From: Mucilaginibacter sp.
Lineage (GTDB): Bacteria > Bacteroidota > Bacteroidia > Sphingobacteriales > Sphingobacteriaceae
Direction of reading: 5' to 3'
DNA length: 33,354 bases
Assembly (NCBI RefSeq): GCF_028288105.1
Contig: NZ_JAQBOI010000139.1
Coordinates: 1 to 33,354, forward strand
The notes below the pieces were generated by a model. The model was given only the letters and a program-made list of their open reading frames with translations, ran no database searches and had not been told where the DNA came from. Below are positions 8,159 to 16,997 of this stretch, piece after piece; positions within the stretch are counted from its first letter, which is position 1, and every line of letters starts with the position of its first letter. Made by a program: the position numbers and the translations under genes.

Positions 8159-9337
8159 TTATGCCTTTTTCAAAGTGATCACCGTGATCTCTGGCCAGAT
8201 ACCCAGGCGGCCCTTGAAACCTAAAAAACCGAAACCCCGGTTAACATATAGGTATTTCCCATTTTGCTCATATAGGCCGGCCCATTGCGGGTAAATGTAT
8301 TTAACAGGGCTCCATTGAAAGCCGAAGAGTTCGATGCCGAATTGCATGCCGTGCGTATGCCCGGCCAGCGCCAGATGGATATGCTTTAAATGCTCCAGCG
8401 TTTTCGCTTCCCAGTGCGAAGGGTCATGCGACATTAAGATCTTGAATGCATCATCCGGCACATTCTCTGCCGCTTTGGTTAGGCTGCCATATTTATGAAA
8501 GCCGCCCTTGCCCCAGTTCTCTACACCGATAAGGGCAATGGATTGCCCGCCTTTTTCAATCTTAACCGCCTCATTTAACAACAAATTAAAACCAATTTCC
8601 TGCTGTACCTTTTTTAGGCGGTTAAGGTTGGCATATTTAGCTTGTTTGCTGCCCCACTTAATGTAGTCGCCATAATCATGATTGCCTAAAACCGAATATT
8701 TGCCAAAAGGAGCTGTTAATTTTGAAAAGGTATCTTTCCAGGGATCCATTTCGTCCGCCTTGTTATTTACCATATCCCCGGTAAACAGTAACAGGTCACT
8801 CTTTTGTTTATTAACTAAAGCAATACCTTTTTCCACGCCACTTTTGCTGGTAAAACTACCTGCATGAATATCAGATAATTGGGTGATGGTAAAACCGTCA
8901 AAAGCCTGGGGCAAATCAGGAAATTCCAGCATTGTCCGGTGTACCTTATAATGATGCCTACCGCCGCTCATTCCATAAATAAGGCTGAAAAAAGGTACGG
9001 CTGCCACAAAAACCGCTAATGCACTAACCCATATCTCCCTGGGTGGGAAATGCCGAAAGAACCTTGTAATATCCTCCAGAAACAGTATTGGAAAGGCGAA
9101 AATTTTGGGGACAATAGTAAGCAGCGTTAGCGCCATTAGCCAGGTAATGAGGTTGGCCGGTGACTGTTTGGCACTACGCAAACCTATGAGGTAGATAAAG
9201 CCTACCACCAACAAGATATCTCCCAGCCAATAAGCATGTAGTATAATTTCGTTTGCTGTAAGTGTTTGAACCGCCTCAAAGAAATAAATATCGGCTACGA
9301 ACCAAACAAACAGCATAAAAGGTAAGCGCTTTCCCAT
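8159..9337 (-). CDS. Membrane-anchored calcineurin-like metallophosphoesterase
   Basis: This 392-residue protein starts with about four membrane helices (residues 5-20, 32-52, 62-87 and 102-122). A calcineurin-like phosphoesterase domain follows from about 148 to the end. All the metal-binding motifs are present: D156-x-H158 (SDIHAG), G187-D188 (TGDMV), GNHD (218-221), H304 (SHDP) and G326-H-T-H329. This layout resembles the YkuE group of metal-dependent phosphohydrolases, some of which act on lipid or nucleotide phosphates. The substrate cannot be read from sequence. Which side of the membrane carries the catalytic domain depends on the exact helix count. It lies between two histidine kinase genes on the same strand but with gaps of about 150 and 250 bp, so co-transcription is uncertain. 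Confidence 0.9.
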   Translation of the reverse strand: MGKRLPFMLFVWFVADIYFFEAVQTLTANEIILHAYWLGDILLVVGFIYLIGLRSAKQSPANLITWLMALTLLTIVPKIFAFPILFLEDITRFFRHFPPREIWVSALAVFVAAVPFFSLIYGMSGGRHHYKVHRTMLEFPDLPQAFDGFTITQLSDIHAGSFTSKSGVEKGIALVNKQKSDLLLFTGDMVNNKADEMDPWKDTFSKLTAPFGKYSVLGNHDYGDYIKWGSKQAKYANLNRLKKVQQEIGFNLLLNEAVKIEKGGQSIALIGVENWGKGGFHKYGSLTKAAENVPDDAFKILMSHDPSHWEAKTLEHLKHIHLALAGHTHGMQFGIELFGFQWSPVKYIYPQWAGLYEQNGKYLYVNRGFGFLGFKGRLGIWPEITVITLKKA

Positions 9338-9440
9338 TATTAATGCAGGCCTAAAGATAAATTGTTTTGACCGCTATACAAATAGACGATTAAGCGGCCT
9401 AATTATTTTAAATAATGCAGATCAAAGCAAAATATATTTG

Positions 9441-9490
9441 GTAAGGATAGAACATAACTTGGTTAATAAGGTTAGAACAAGGCTTGGTTA
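9441..9490. repeat. 25-bp imperfect tandem duplication at the end of the coiled-coil kinase gene
   Basis: Positions 9441-9465 and 9466-9490 match at 20 of 25 bases, sharing blocks such as TAAGG, TAGAACA and CTTGGTTA. The second copy contains the stop codon (complement of 9488-9490) of the kinase gene, so the duplication straddles the coding end. No function is evident. Confidence 0.6.
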
Positions 9491-10999
9491 ATTATAACCG
9501 CCAGAATGATTTAATGGCAGGCTAATATAAAAAACGCTGCCTTTTTCCGGTTCACTTTTGATGGTAAAACTCCCATTATGTTTTTTAATGATCTCGGATG
9601 CGATATACAATCCCAATCCTACTCCCTGGTAATTCATAGCCGTTTTGCTTACCCTATAAAAACGCTGGAACAATTGATCGATATCTTCCTTGGCTATACC
9701 TATTCCAAAATCCTGCACCTCTACTACAATGTGCCCGGCTTCAATTTTTGCATTTACCATAACCCGGTTCGCATTAGGGGAATATTTAATGGCGTTATTC
9801 AACAAGTTGATCAGTACCTGTTCTATCCTGAACTGATCGCCCGCATACAAAATGTCGATAGAATTTTCGAGCAGGATCTCGTGTTTATCCGAGATGAGTT
9901 GTATGTTAGAAATGCTGTTGGTAAGCGCGTCTGAGAAATAGAATGCAGCAATATTAAGGTCTATTTGCCCGGAATTGATCTTGGTAACGTCTAACAGATC
10001 CTCTATCAGTTTTTCCAGGCGTTTAATGCTATGGTTGGCATTCACAATAAAAGGATAAGTTTTATGATCTTTATCTGTTTTTTGCTGCATGAGCTGGTTA
10101 ATGGCTTTAATATTGGTTAGCGGCGTCTTAAATTCATGACTAACCATATTAAAAAACTCATCTTTTTTTGCTTCTGCTGCAGCCCTTCTTTCTTTCTCTT
10201 GTTTTTGAATCAGCACTTCCCGATTGGCAATGATCAGCTCGGCGGCACGTTTGCCTCTTTCCTCATCCTGAAAGTCAAGTTCTTTAAGTGCTATAATTAA
10301 CTCGGCAGCGCGTTTTTCTTTTTCCTCATCCTGAAAATCGAGTTCAATATTGGCGATGATAAGTTCGGCCGCACGCTTTCCTTTTTCCTGGTTTTGATAA
10401 ACCAGTTCTTTATTAGCAATGATAAGTTCTGTTGCCCGCCTTTCCTTTTCCAAATTTTGAAAAATGAGTTCTTTATTAGCGACTATTAGTTCGGCAGCCA
10501 GCTTTTCCTTTAACCGGTTTTGTAAAACCAGTTCTTTGTTAGCTATAATGAGTTCGGCGGCCCGCTTTTCCTTTTCCTCATTTTGAAAGATCAGCTCCGT
10601 ATTGGCTAATATCAGTTCGGCGGCGCGTTTTTCCCGCTCGCGGTTTTGTATATCCAGTTGGGTATAAGCAATAACCAGTTCTGCTGCCCGTTTTTCTTTT
10701 TCAGAATTTTGATAAACCAGTTCTTTATTAGCTATAATGAGTTCGGCGGCCCGCTTTGCCTTCTCCTCATTTTGAAAATCCAGTTCCTTGTTCGCAACGG
10801 TCAACTCCCTGGCGCGCTGCATTTTTTCTTCGTTCTGAAAATCCAGTTCTATATTAGCAACGATCAGTTCTGCTGCCAGTTTCCCTTTCTCTTTATTCTG
10901 AAAGTCAAGCTCAATGTTAGCGAGGTCTAATTCGGCCGCCAGTTTTTCTTTTTCCTGTTGAGCAATAACGAGCTGATGGGCTAAATTCTTTGTATCCAT
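9488..10999 (-). CDS. Soluble histidine kinase with a twelve-repeat coiled-coil N-terminal half
   Basis: This 503-residue protein has no signal peptide or membrane helix. Residues 21-272 are twelve consecutive 21-residue units of the form AAELIIANKELxFQNEEKEKR. The phospho-acceptor domain follows, with H288 in NMVSHEFKTPL. The ATPase domain has an N-box (NLLNNAIKYS, 398-407), G1 (DFGIGI, 430-435), an F-box (LFQRFYR) and G2 (GVGLGL, 459-464). Each unit is exactly three heptads, so the repeats can form one continuous dimeric coiled coil. No PAS, GAF or other ligand-binding domain is visible. The gene follows a single-domain receiver gene on the same strand 124 bp upstream, suggesting a pair. 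Signal input may come through partner proteins bound to the coil. Confidence 0.92.
   Translation of the reverse strand: MDTKNLAHQLVIAQQEKEKLAAELDLANIELDFQNKEKGKLAAELIVANIELDFQNEEKMQRARELTVANKELDFQNEEKAKRAAELIIANKELVYQNSEKEKRAAELVIAYTQLDIQNREREKRAAELILANTELIFQNEEKEKRAAELIIANKELVLQNRLKEKLAAELIVANKELIFQNLEKERRATELIIANKELVYQNQEKGKRAAELIIANIELDFQDEEKEKRAAELIIALKELDFQDEERGKRAAELIIANREVLIQKQEKERRAAAEAKKDEFFNMVSHEFKTPLTNIKAINQLMQQKTDKDHKTYPFIVNANHSIKRLEKLIEDLLDVTKINSGQIDLNIAAFYFSDALTNSISNIQLISDKHEILLENSIDILYAGDQFRIEQVLINLLNNAIKYSPNANRVMVNAKIEAGHIVVEVQDFGIGIAKEDIDQLFQRFYRVSKTAMNYQGVGLGLYIASEIIKKHNGSFTIKSEPEKGSVFYISLPLNHSGGYN
10184..10939 (-). repeat. Twelve in-frame 63-bp tandem repeats within the kinase gene
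   Basis: Twelve units of 63 bp encode the coiled-coil repeats. Some units remain nearly identical at the DNA level. The block beginning AGCTATAATGAGTTCGGCGG occurs at 10541 and again at 10730, exactly 189 bp (three units) apart, with the identity continuing into the following bases. This pattern indicates growth by duplication of multi-unit blocks and a potential for copy-number change. Confidence 0.9.
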
Positions 11000-11123
11000 A
11001 ATGGTTGCCGAACAAGCCGGATCTAATAAAGATGATTTAAGTTGCTTAGTTTAAGGAATAGGTATTGTGCAATGATACTCTTTAAAATTTCTAAATTTTT
11101 AATAAGTTTCGCTTCAACAGGCA

Positions 11124-11537
11124 TTAACCAGCCAGTCGGGTGATTTTTAAATGGGTGGCATATAACAATTCTAACCTGTCTTTTTTAATGGGTTTCGATA
11201 TAAAATCCCTTACAAATGAATATTGTTTTGCTCTTAATTTTTCCTCGGGACATATAGAAGAGGATAGAATATAAATGCCTATATATTTTTTAAAAGAGAG
11301 ATACAACCGCTCAAATTGTTCCAGGAAATTCCAGCCGCTAAATCCCGGCATATTAAGGTCTAAAAATATAATATCAGGCAGCTCTACAGTATTTGTCCGG
11401 TTTTCATTTAAAAAGTCAATTATTATCTGCCCGCCCAACGCGTGCGATGCACGGGGAAACAGATCGTAGCGATCAAACAATCTCTGCATAATCAGGTGTT
11501 CCATCGGGTTGTCATCAATCATTACCAGCTTGCACAT
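11124..11537 (-). CDS. Single-domain response regulator (receiver only)
   Basis: This 137-residue protein is a CheY-like receiver with no output domain. Visible are the acidic pair D8-D9 in MIDDN, the phospho-acceptor D60 in IIFLDLNMPG, the conserved Ser/Thr position in YILSSS (about S92-S93) and K115 in FISKPI. It would accept phosphate from a histidine kinase and act by binding a partner or relaying phosphate onward. It lies directly upstream of the coiled-coil histidine kinase on the same strand, with a 124-bp gap, so that kinase is the natural partner. The gap is large enough to hold a separate promoter. Bacteroidota carry many such orphan-like receivers of this length. Confidence 0.92.
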   Translation of the reverse strand: MCKLVMIDDNPMEHLIMQRLFDRYDLFPRASHALGGQIIIDFLNENRTNTVELPDIIFLDLNMPGFSGWNFLEQFERLYLSFKKYIGIYILSSSICPEEKLRAKQYSFVRDFISKPIKKDRLELLYATHLKITRLAG

Positions 11538-11829
11538 AGGTTGAATATTAGTATCTGAAAATCAATAAGGTACAATAACCGCTCCAGTAAGTGGTAAAAT
11601 ATTTTATTCTTGTAAGTTGTTACACAAATAAGAATAATAACGCTCCTGTATAAGCTTTTGGCCCTTGCAGTTGTAACAAAAACAACGCCCGACTGTACTG
11701 AATAGCCATCAGAAAAAAGGGAAAAAGAGCGAACCGGTTAAAAGCTTGCGATTAACTGACAGTAAAAAACGACAGGTTTAAGGCAATAAAACGGATATTT
11801 GCGGGTTTCTTTTATATCGCCTTTGTTAA

Positions 11830-13722
11830 ATGGATTTTGTTTTTCGTTACGTCTCCGTATGGTTTTTTCTTTACCTACTTACGCCGGGTTTTGCCCATGC
11901 TCAACAGCGCGTAGCCATTGATGATCAAACGGAGCAGCACATTTTTACTTTTAAAGAAATTGAAAGATTAGAAGATCCCGGTGGTAGCCTGTCTTTCGGC
12001 CAGGTAATAAGTCCTGCCTTTAACAAGCGCTTTAAAGCCAGCGCAACCAGTACCCCTCAAAATACCCGGCTTGACGGCGTTTACTGGTACCGGATAAAAA
12101 TTGCCCACCAAACGGCCACCGATAAGGAATGGTTACTGGAGTTTTTTGATCAAACTATTGACCATATAACCGCGTACCTGCCCAATGGCAAAGGGGGCTA
12201 TACCATTAAACGTTTGGGCGATGCCGAGGATTTTAGAAGCCGCGAATTCAGACACAAAAACTTTGAGATCCCAATAAAGCAATTTAATGGCGAGGGCGTG
12301 TACTACTTCAGGACAAGGTCTCACCAAACAGCAGATATCATTGTTGTGCTCCGGTCTGTCAATTGGTTTGTGCAGTATGCAAACGATGAGTATTTCTCAT
12401 TTGGGATATTTTACGGTATGATCCTGATCTTCGGGTTTTATAACCTGCTCATGTTTGCTGCGGTAAGGTTAAGGCAATACCTGTATTATATGCTTTACTT
12501 GTTTAGCATAGGCTTATATGAGATGTGTACCGATGGGCTGGCGTTTCAATACCTGTGGCCTTCCAACCCCGCGTTTAACCAGTATGCCTTTGCCATAGCG
12601 CTATGCCTAATAAGCACATTTTGTTTGCTTTTTACCCGTGCGCTGCTGCATACCCGAACAAATGCCCCGCTTTTAGATAAGGTTATAGTGACCACTATAA
12701 TAGTAAGGATAGCCTTCTTCTTTTTCTGCTTTGTATTTAACAGAAGCTTATTCAATTATAAATTTATAGAGTTCATACCGCTCTTGCTGGCTTTTAGTAC
12801 CGGTGTTGTGGTGTATTTAAAAGGCTATCGACCCGCGTTTTATTTTGTGATAGGTTATGGCTGTCTGTGCTTCGGTTTCACTTACAAAATTCTGATCATG
12901 CTGCATTTAGACTGGCTAAACTTTGGTGCCATCACCTATTACAGCCTCACCATTAGTTTTATTGCAGAAATGATTTTTCTGTCGCTGGCAATCGCGGCGC
13001 AGGTAAGCGGGCTTAAGCGTACCAAAGAAAAAGCCCAAAGGCGCATGATAACCGAGATGAAAAAAAGCCGGGATTTGCAACATACGTTGAATAAAGAATT
13101 GGGGCACCTGGTAGACCTGCGCACAAGGGAATTACAGGAGAAAAGCGCGGTTGTGGAAGCGCAAAACCTCGCGCTCGCCCAAAATAACGAGATATTAGTT
13201 AAGCAGGCCGAAGAGATCTCGAGGATGAATGTGCTGCTGGAAAAAGATAATGAAGAGCTGCATACCAGTGTGGTGGAGGTTACCCGATCGCGCATTATGT
13301 CGGAAGAGGTAGACTTTGAGGAGTTCAGTAAGATCTATCCGGATAACGAAAGCTGTTTTGCCTACCTGGCCAACCTGAAATGGGCCGATAGTTACACCTG
13401 CCGCAAATGCGGTAATGATCATTGGTTTGCCGGGCATACCCCTTACAGCCGGCGTTGTGCTAAATGCGATTACGATGAGTCTGTAATTGCCCATACCATT
13501 TTTCAACACTCACGGATACCCATTACCAAAGCTTTTTATCTGTTGTTCCTGATGTACTCCAGCAAAGGGAAGATCTCCTCGCATAAACTATCCGGGATAT
13601 TAAACATCAGACAAGGCACTTGCTGGTCTTACAGTACTAAGATCAAAAAGCTAATGGACGATAAAAAGAAAGAGTTAAAGCGGGCAACTAAAGAAGGGTG
13701 GAGCAAATTAGTGCTCGAATAG
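11830..13722 (+). CDS. 7TM-DISM receptor fused to an IS1595-transposase-type zinc-ribbon domain
   Basis: This 630-residue protein is built in four parts. A signal peptide (about 1-24, ending FAHA/Q) precedes a periplasmic 7TMR-DISMED2-like beta domain (about 28-180, with VYWYRIKIAH and GVYYFRTRSH). Seven membrane helices of the 7TMR-DISM type follow (about 190-392), then a cytoplasmic coiled coil (about 395-485). The C-terminal region (about 497-612) matches the N-terminal part of IS1595-family transposases: FxxxYPDNESCFAYLANLKW, a zinc ribbon with C524-x-x-C527 and C543-x-x-C546, HTIFQHSRIPITKAFY, SSKGKISSHKLSGILNI and a final helix. The DDE catalytic domain is absent; the protein stops 18 residues after that helix. 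Kinases, cyclases or LytTR domains are the usual outputs of 7TM-DISM receptors, so a transposase DNA-binding module is unusual. I infer a membrane-tethered DNA-binding regulator. SusC1 begins 309 bp downstream on the same strand. Confidence 0.88.
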   Translation: MDFVFRYVSVWFFLYLLTPGFAHAQQRVAIDDQTEQHIFTFKEIERLEDPGGSLSFGQVISPAFNKRFKASATSTPQNTRLDGVYWYRIKIAHQTATDKEWLLEFFDQTIDHITAYLPNGKGGYTIKRLGDAEDFRSREFRHKNFEIPIKQFNGEGVYYFRTRSHQTADIIVVLRSVNWFVQYANDEYFSFGIFYGMILIFGFYNLLMFAAVRLRQYLYYMLYLFSIGLYEMCTDGLAFQYLWPSNPAFNQYAFAIALCLISTFCLLFTRALLHTRTNAPLLDKVIVTTIIVRIAFFFFCFVFNRSLFNYKFIEFIPLLLAFSTGVVVYLKGYRPAFYFVIGYGCLCFGFTYKILIMLHLDWLNFGAITYYSLTISFIAEMIFLSLAIAAQVSGLKRTKEKAQRRMITEMKKSRDLQHTLNKELGHLVDLRTRELQEKSAVVEAQNLALAQNNEILVKQAEEISRMNVLLEKDNEELHTSVVEVTRSRIMSEEVDFEEFSKIYPDNESCFAYLANLKWADSYTCRKCGNDHWFAGHTPYSRRCAKCDYDESVIAHTIFQHSRIPITKAFYLLFLMYSSKGKISSHKLSGILNIRQGTCWSYSTKIKKLMDDKKKELKRATKEGWSKLVLE

Positions 13723-14031
13723 CACCGGGTAAGTTGCCCATATTGCCATGGTATTGTAACAATTTTGAGCCACAACGAGGGTGTTTATGCGTATCGTTAT
13801 GCTAATGGCCAAAGGCTTTGGCTATTACTTTATCCCTTGATTATCAGTACATATTTTCTGTTTCAAACAACGGCGTCTATCCGTATCAAACGTTTCGTAA
13901 CGTGTTATTTATCAGATAATTATCTGCTTATTTGACTTGCTAATAAGAAGTATTGCATTCAAATTTGTCTCATCATTATATGCACTCTCTGCAGTAATGA
14001 AACCAAGTTTCACAAACCAATTCAAAAAATT
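13723..14031 (+). other. 309-bp intergenic region upstream of susC1
   Basis: No gene is seen here. It holds two dyads: an odd palindrome at 13804-13826 (arms around GGCCAAAG/CTTTGGC with one G-T mismatch and a single central base) and a perfect palindrome at 13913-13926. I found no clear TAnnTTTG box. The region probably carries the promoter and leader of the susC1-susD1 transcript, since the upstream receptor gene has no obvious terminator. Confidence 0.5.
13913..13926. promoter_or_regulatory. Perfect 14-bp palindrome upstream of susC1
   Basis: CAGATAATTATCTG is its own reverse complement and lies 105 bp before the susC1 start codon. Its size and position fit a dimeric regulator site. What binds it is unknown. 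Confidence 0.4.
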
Positions 14032-16986
14032 ATGCAAAAACGAATTACTTTATTCTGTGCGTTTTTATTGGCTACTGTTTTTGCCTATGGGCAAAACATT
14101 ACCGTAAAAGGTACAGTAAAAGACCAGAAGGGGGAGACCCTTCCAGGCGTAAGTGTTAGGGTAAAAGATAGTGATGCCGGCGTCGCAACAGATGCCAACG
14201 GGGCTTTCAGTATCAGTACCGCATCTAACAGCACATTGATCTTTTCCTATATCGGTTTCGCCACTAAGGAGCAACCGGTATCCGGACAGACAGAAATTAA
14301 CATTGTACTTGCCGAAGGTAACAGAGCCCTTAACGAGGTTGTTGTTGTAGGTTACGGTACACAGCGCAAAGGCGATATTACAGGCGCTGTATCAGTTATT
14401 GGGAAAAAGGATCTCGATCAACGACCGAATACCCAAATTGGTAACCTGATTGAAGGTAAAACAGCCGGTGTACAGGTGGTATCGCCATCTGGTAGCCCAT
14501 CGGCAACCCTAAGTATCAAAATACGTGGTACAAACTCCATTAACGCAGGAAGCAGCCCGTTATACGTTATCGATGGCGTGCCTGCTCAAGACACCCGTTC
14601 ACTAAATCCGGCTGATATCGAAAGCATATCTGTACTAAAAGATGCTTCGTCTGCAGCTATATATGGTGCGCAGGGTGCAAACGGTGTTGTTTTGATCACT
14701 ACCAAACGTGGTACCACCGCAAAACCTAAGGTTGAATTCTCTGCTTACTACGGCTTTGCATCTGTAAGGAAAAAACTTGATGTACTAAACGCCGATCAGT
14801 ACCACCAACTGGCTACAGAATTAGGTTACAGCACCGACTGGACAAAATATACTGCAAACAACGATTGGCAGGATGAGATCTTCAGATCAGGTTCATCACA
14901 AAACTACCAGTTAGCTATATCGGGCAAAAATGAGGGTACCAGCTATTACATATCAGGTGGCTATGCAAAGCAATTGGGTGTAGTTCAAAGCTCGGAAATG
15001 GCACGTGCCAATTTTAAAGTAAACCTTGATCAAAAAGTAAATAATTGGTTAACCGTAGGTACCAATGTTGCTTATACCCGTTACAACGATGTAAGCATTA
15101 CCGATGATACCAACGTTAACGGCGGAGGTGTTTTGTTAGGTGCGTTAACTACGCCGCCAAACATCGGCATATTTAATGCCGATGGCACTTATACCGCTAA
15201 CCCTTTCCAGCAATGGGAAAACCCACTGGCCAGCCTTTATGGTTCAACAAGGCCGTATAAAAACCAACGTTTATTGGGTAACGCTTACGGCGAAATAAAA
15301 TTCACACCTGATTTAAAGTTCAGAAGCAGCCTGGGTATTGATTACATTAATGCGGTAAGCGATTATTTCCTTGATCCGTATTTAACTTCATACGGCCGCC
15401 AAAACAATGGTATTGCACGTAACGAGACCAACTTAACCAATTACTGGATCTCTGATAATACCTTAACCTACACCAAAAAATTAGGTAAACATAACTTTAA
15501 CATTTTGGGTGGTTTTGTTGCACAGAAATACCGTTACGAGAATACATACATCCAAACTACCGGTTTCTCTGGTAATACCATCCCAACAACTAATGCCGGT
15601 TCGGTTATAGGTTCGGCTTATAATAACAAGTCCGAGAAATTTAACAACTCCATTATTGGCCGTGTTAATTATGATTATGCAGGCAAATACCTGTTCACTG
15701 CCAACTTCCGCGCCGATGCTTCATCGGTGTTTGGGCCAAATACACGTTGGGGTTATTTCCCGTCGTTCTCGGCAGGTTGGAGACTATCTGAAGAAAGCTT
15801 CCTGAAAGATGTTACTGCCATTAACGACCTGAAATTAAGAGCAGGTTACGGTATAGTAGGTAATGATCAAATAAGCACTACTAATTATTACTCTTACTTA
15901 GGTGGCGTAGGCAGCGGTGCAAATTACATTATCGGTGGTAATATCCAGCCGGGTAATTACCCATCTTCAATTGAAAACAGGAACCTTAAATGGGAACAAA
16001 CCAAGCAAACCAACATTGGTATTGACTTGACCGTTTTAAACAACCGGCTTACCTTTTCTGCGGATGCTTATATAAAAGACACAAAAGACCTGTTACAAAC
16101 TTACCCGGTACCAAGATCAACAGGGTTTGATTTTGCACTGAAAAATATAGGTACACTGCGTAACAAGGGTCTGGAATTTTTAGTAAGCTCAAAAAATATC
16201 GTGCAAAAAGATTTCCAATGGAGTACAGATTTCAATATTTCATTTAACCGTAATAATGTTACCGCTCTTTATGGTCAGCAGTATTTCTTAAATACCATTG
16301 CCGGGCGCAGCGAGGCTTCGTTAGTAACCGAAGGAAAGCCGCTTGGTGTATTTTATGGATACGTTTACGAAGGTGTTGATCCGCAAACAGGAAATGCATT
16401 ATACCTTACAAAAAGTGGTGAGAAGAGTAGCAGCCCAACTGCAGATGACCGTACCATTATTGGTAACCCCAATCCCGATTTTATTTACGGTTTAACCAAC
16501 ACATTCAGCTACAAAGATTTCAGCTTTACGGTGTTCCTGCAAGGTTCGCAGGGTAACGATATATTTAACGCTACCCGTATTGAAACGGAAGGTATGACAG
16601 GCCCGCAAAATCAATCGACCGCGGTATTACGCCGCTGGACCACACCAGGCCAGATCACCGATATCCCTAAAGCATCTGTAAACAATACCGATAACTCAAG
16701 GATCTCAACCCGCTTTGTGGAGAATGGATCATACCTGAGGGTGAAAACAGCCACGTTGAGCTACAATTTGCCTAAAACAATTGCAGCAAAATTAAGGCTG
16801 GCCAGCATCAGGTTTTATGCAACCGGCGAAAACCTGTTCACATTTACCAAGTATTCCGGATTTGACCCCGAAGTAAATGCATTTACATCAGGTAGTTCTG
16901 CAAATACAAACGGTGGTTTTGGTATAGATTACGGAACCTATCCACAAACAAGGAACTTGATTTTTGGTTTAAACGCTTCTTTTTAA
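14032..16986 (+). CDS. SusC/RagA-type TonB-dependent outer-membrane transporter (first pair)
   Basis: This 984-residue protein has a signal peptide (1-21, ending AYGQ) and a CarboxypepD_reg-like beta-sandwich (about 23-94, VKGTVKDQKGETLPGVSV). The SusC signature follows (NEVVVVGYGTQRKGDITGAV from 101) with the plug domain (about 110-230, DASSAAIYGAQGANGVVLIT). A 22-strand-type barrel runs to the aromatic C terminus (LIFGLNASF). It lacks an N-terminal STN signalling domain, so it probably does not talk directly to a FecR anti-sigma factor. It would import oligosaccharides or other oligomers with SusD1, which starts 11 bp after its stop codon, powered by TonB-ExbBD. The substrate cannot be read from the protein; the linked GH30 and GH127/146 enzymes suggest a glycan. 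Confidence 0.95.
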   Translation: MQKRITLFCAFLLATVFAYGQNITVKGTVKDQKGETLPGVSVRVKDSDAGVATDANGAFSISTASNSTLIFSYIGFATKEQPVSGQTEINIVLAEGNRALNEVVVVGYGTQRKGDITGAVSVIGKKDLDQRPNTQIGNLIEGKTAGVQVVSPSGSPSATLSIKIRGTNSINAGSSPLYVIDGVPAQDTRSLNPADIESISVLKDASSAAIYGAQGANGVVLITTKRGTTAKPKVEFSAYYGFASVRKKLDVLNADQYHQLATELGYSTDWTKYTANNDWQDEIFRSGSSQNYQLAISGKNEGTSYYISGGYAKQLGVVQSSEMARANFKVNLDQKVNNWLTVGTNVAYTRYNDVSITDDTNVNGGGVLLGALTTPPNIGIFNADGTYTANPFQQWENPLASLYGSTRPYKNQRLLGNAYGEIKFTPDLKFRSSLGIDYINAVSDYFLDPYLTSYGRQNNGIARNETNLTNYWISDNTLTYTKKLGKHNFNILGGFVAQKYRYENTYIQTTGFSGNTIPTTNAGSVIGSAYNNKSEKFNNSIIGRVNYDYAGKYLFTANFRADASSVFGPNTRWGYFPSFSAGWRLSEESFLKDVTAINDLKLRAGYGIVGNDQISTTNYYSYLGGVGSGANYIIGGNIQPGNYPSSIENRNLKWEQTKQTNIGIDLTVLNNRLTFSADAYIKDTKDLLQTYPVPRSTGFDFALKNIGTLRNKGLEFLVSSKNIVQKDFQWSTDFNISFNRNNVTALYGQQYFLNTIAGRSEASLVTEGKPLGVFYGYVYEGVDPQTGNALYLTKSGEKSSSPTADDRTIIGNPNPDFIYGLTNTFSYKDFSFTVFLQGSQGNDIFNATRIETEGMTGPQNQSTAVLRRWTTPGQITDIPKASVNNTDNSRISTRFVENGSYLRVKTATLSYNLPKTIAAKLRLASIRFYATGENLFTFTKYSGFDPEVNAFTSGSSANTNGGFGIDYGTYPQTRNLIFGLNASF

Positions 16987-16997
16987 TACGTAAAAAA

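Noticed and set aside
8016..8294. 92-codon plus-strand open frame
   Set aside because: Nearly half of it is antisense to the metallophosphoesterase gene and the rest has no recognisable motifs. It is probably chance.
10184..10939. Regular 63-bp periodicity that could be mistaken for a CRISPR-like or satellite array
   Set aside because: The units are contiguous without spacers and encode in-frame coiled-coil repeats of a kinase.
13321..13722. A truncated IS1595 insertion sequence at the end of the receptor gene
   Set aside because: The transposase-like part is in frame with the receptor, its zinc-binding cysteines are intact, and I see no terminal inverted repeats, target-site duplication or DDE remnant downstream. 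A domain fusion explains it better than a recent insertion.
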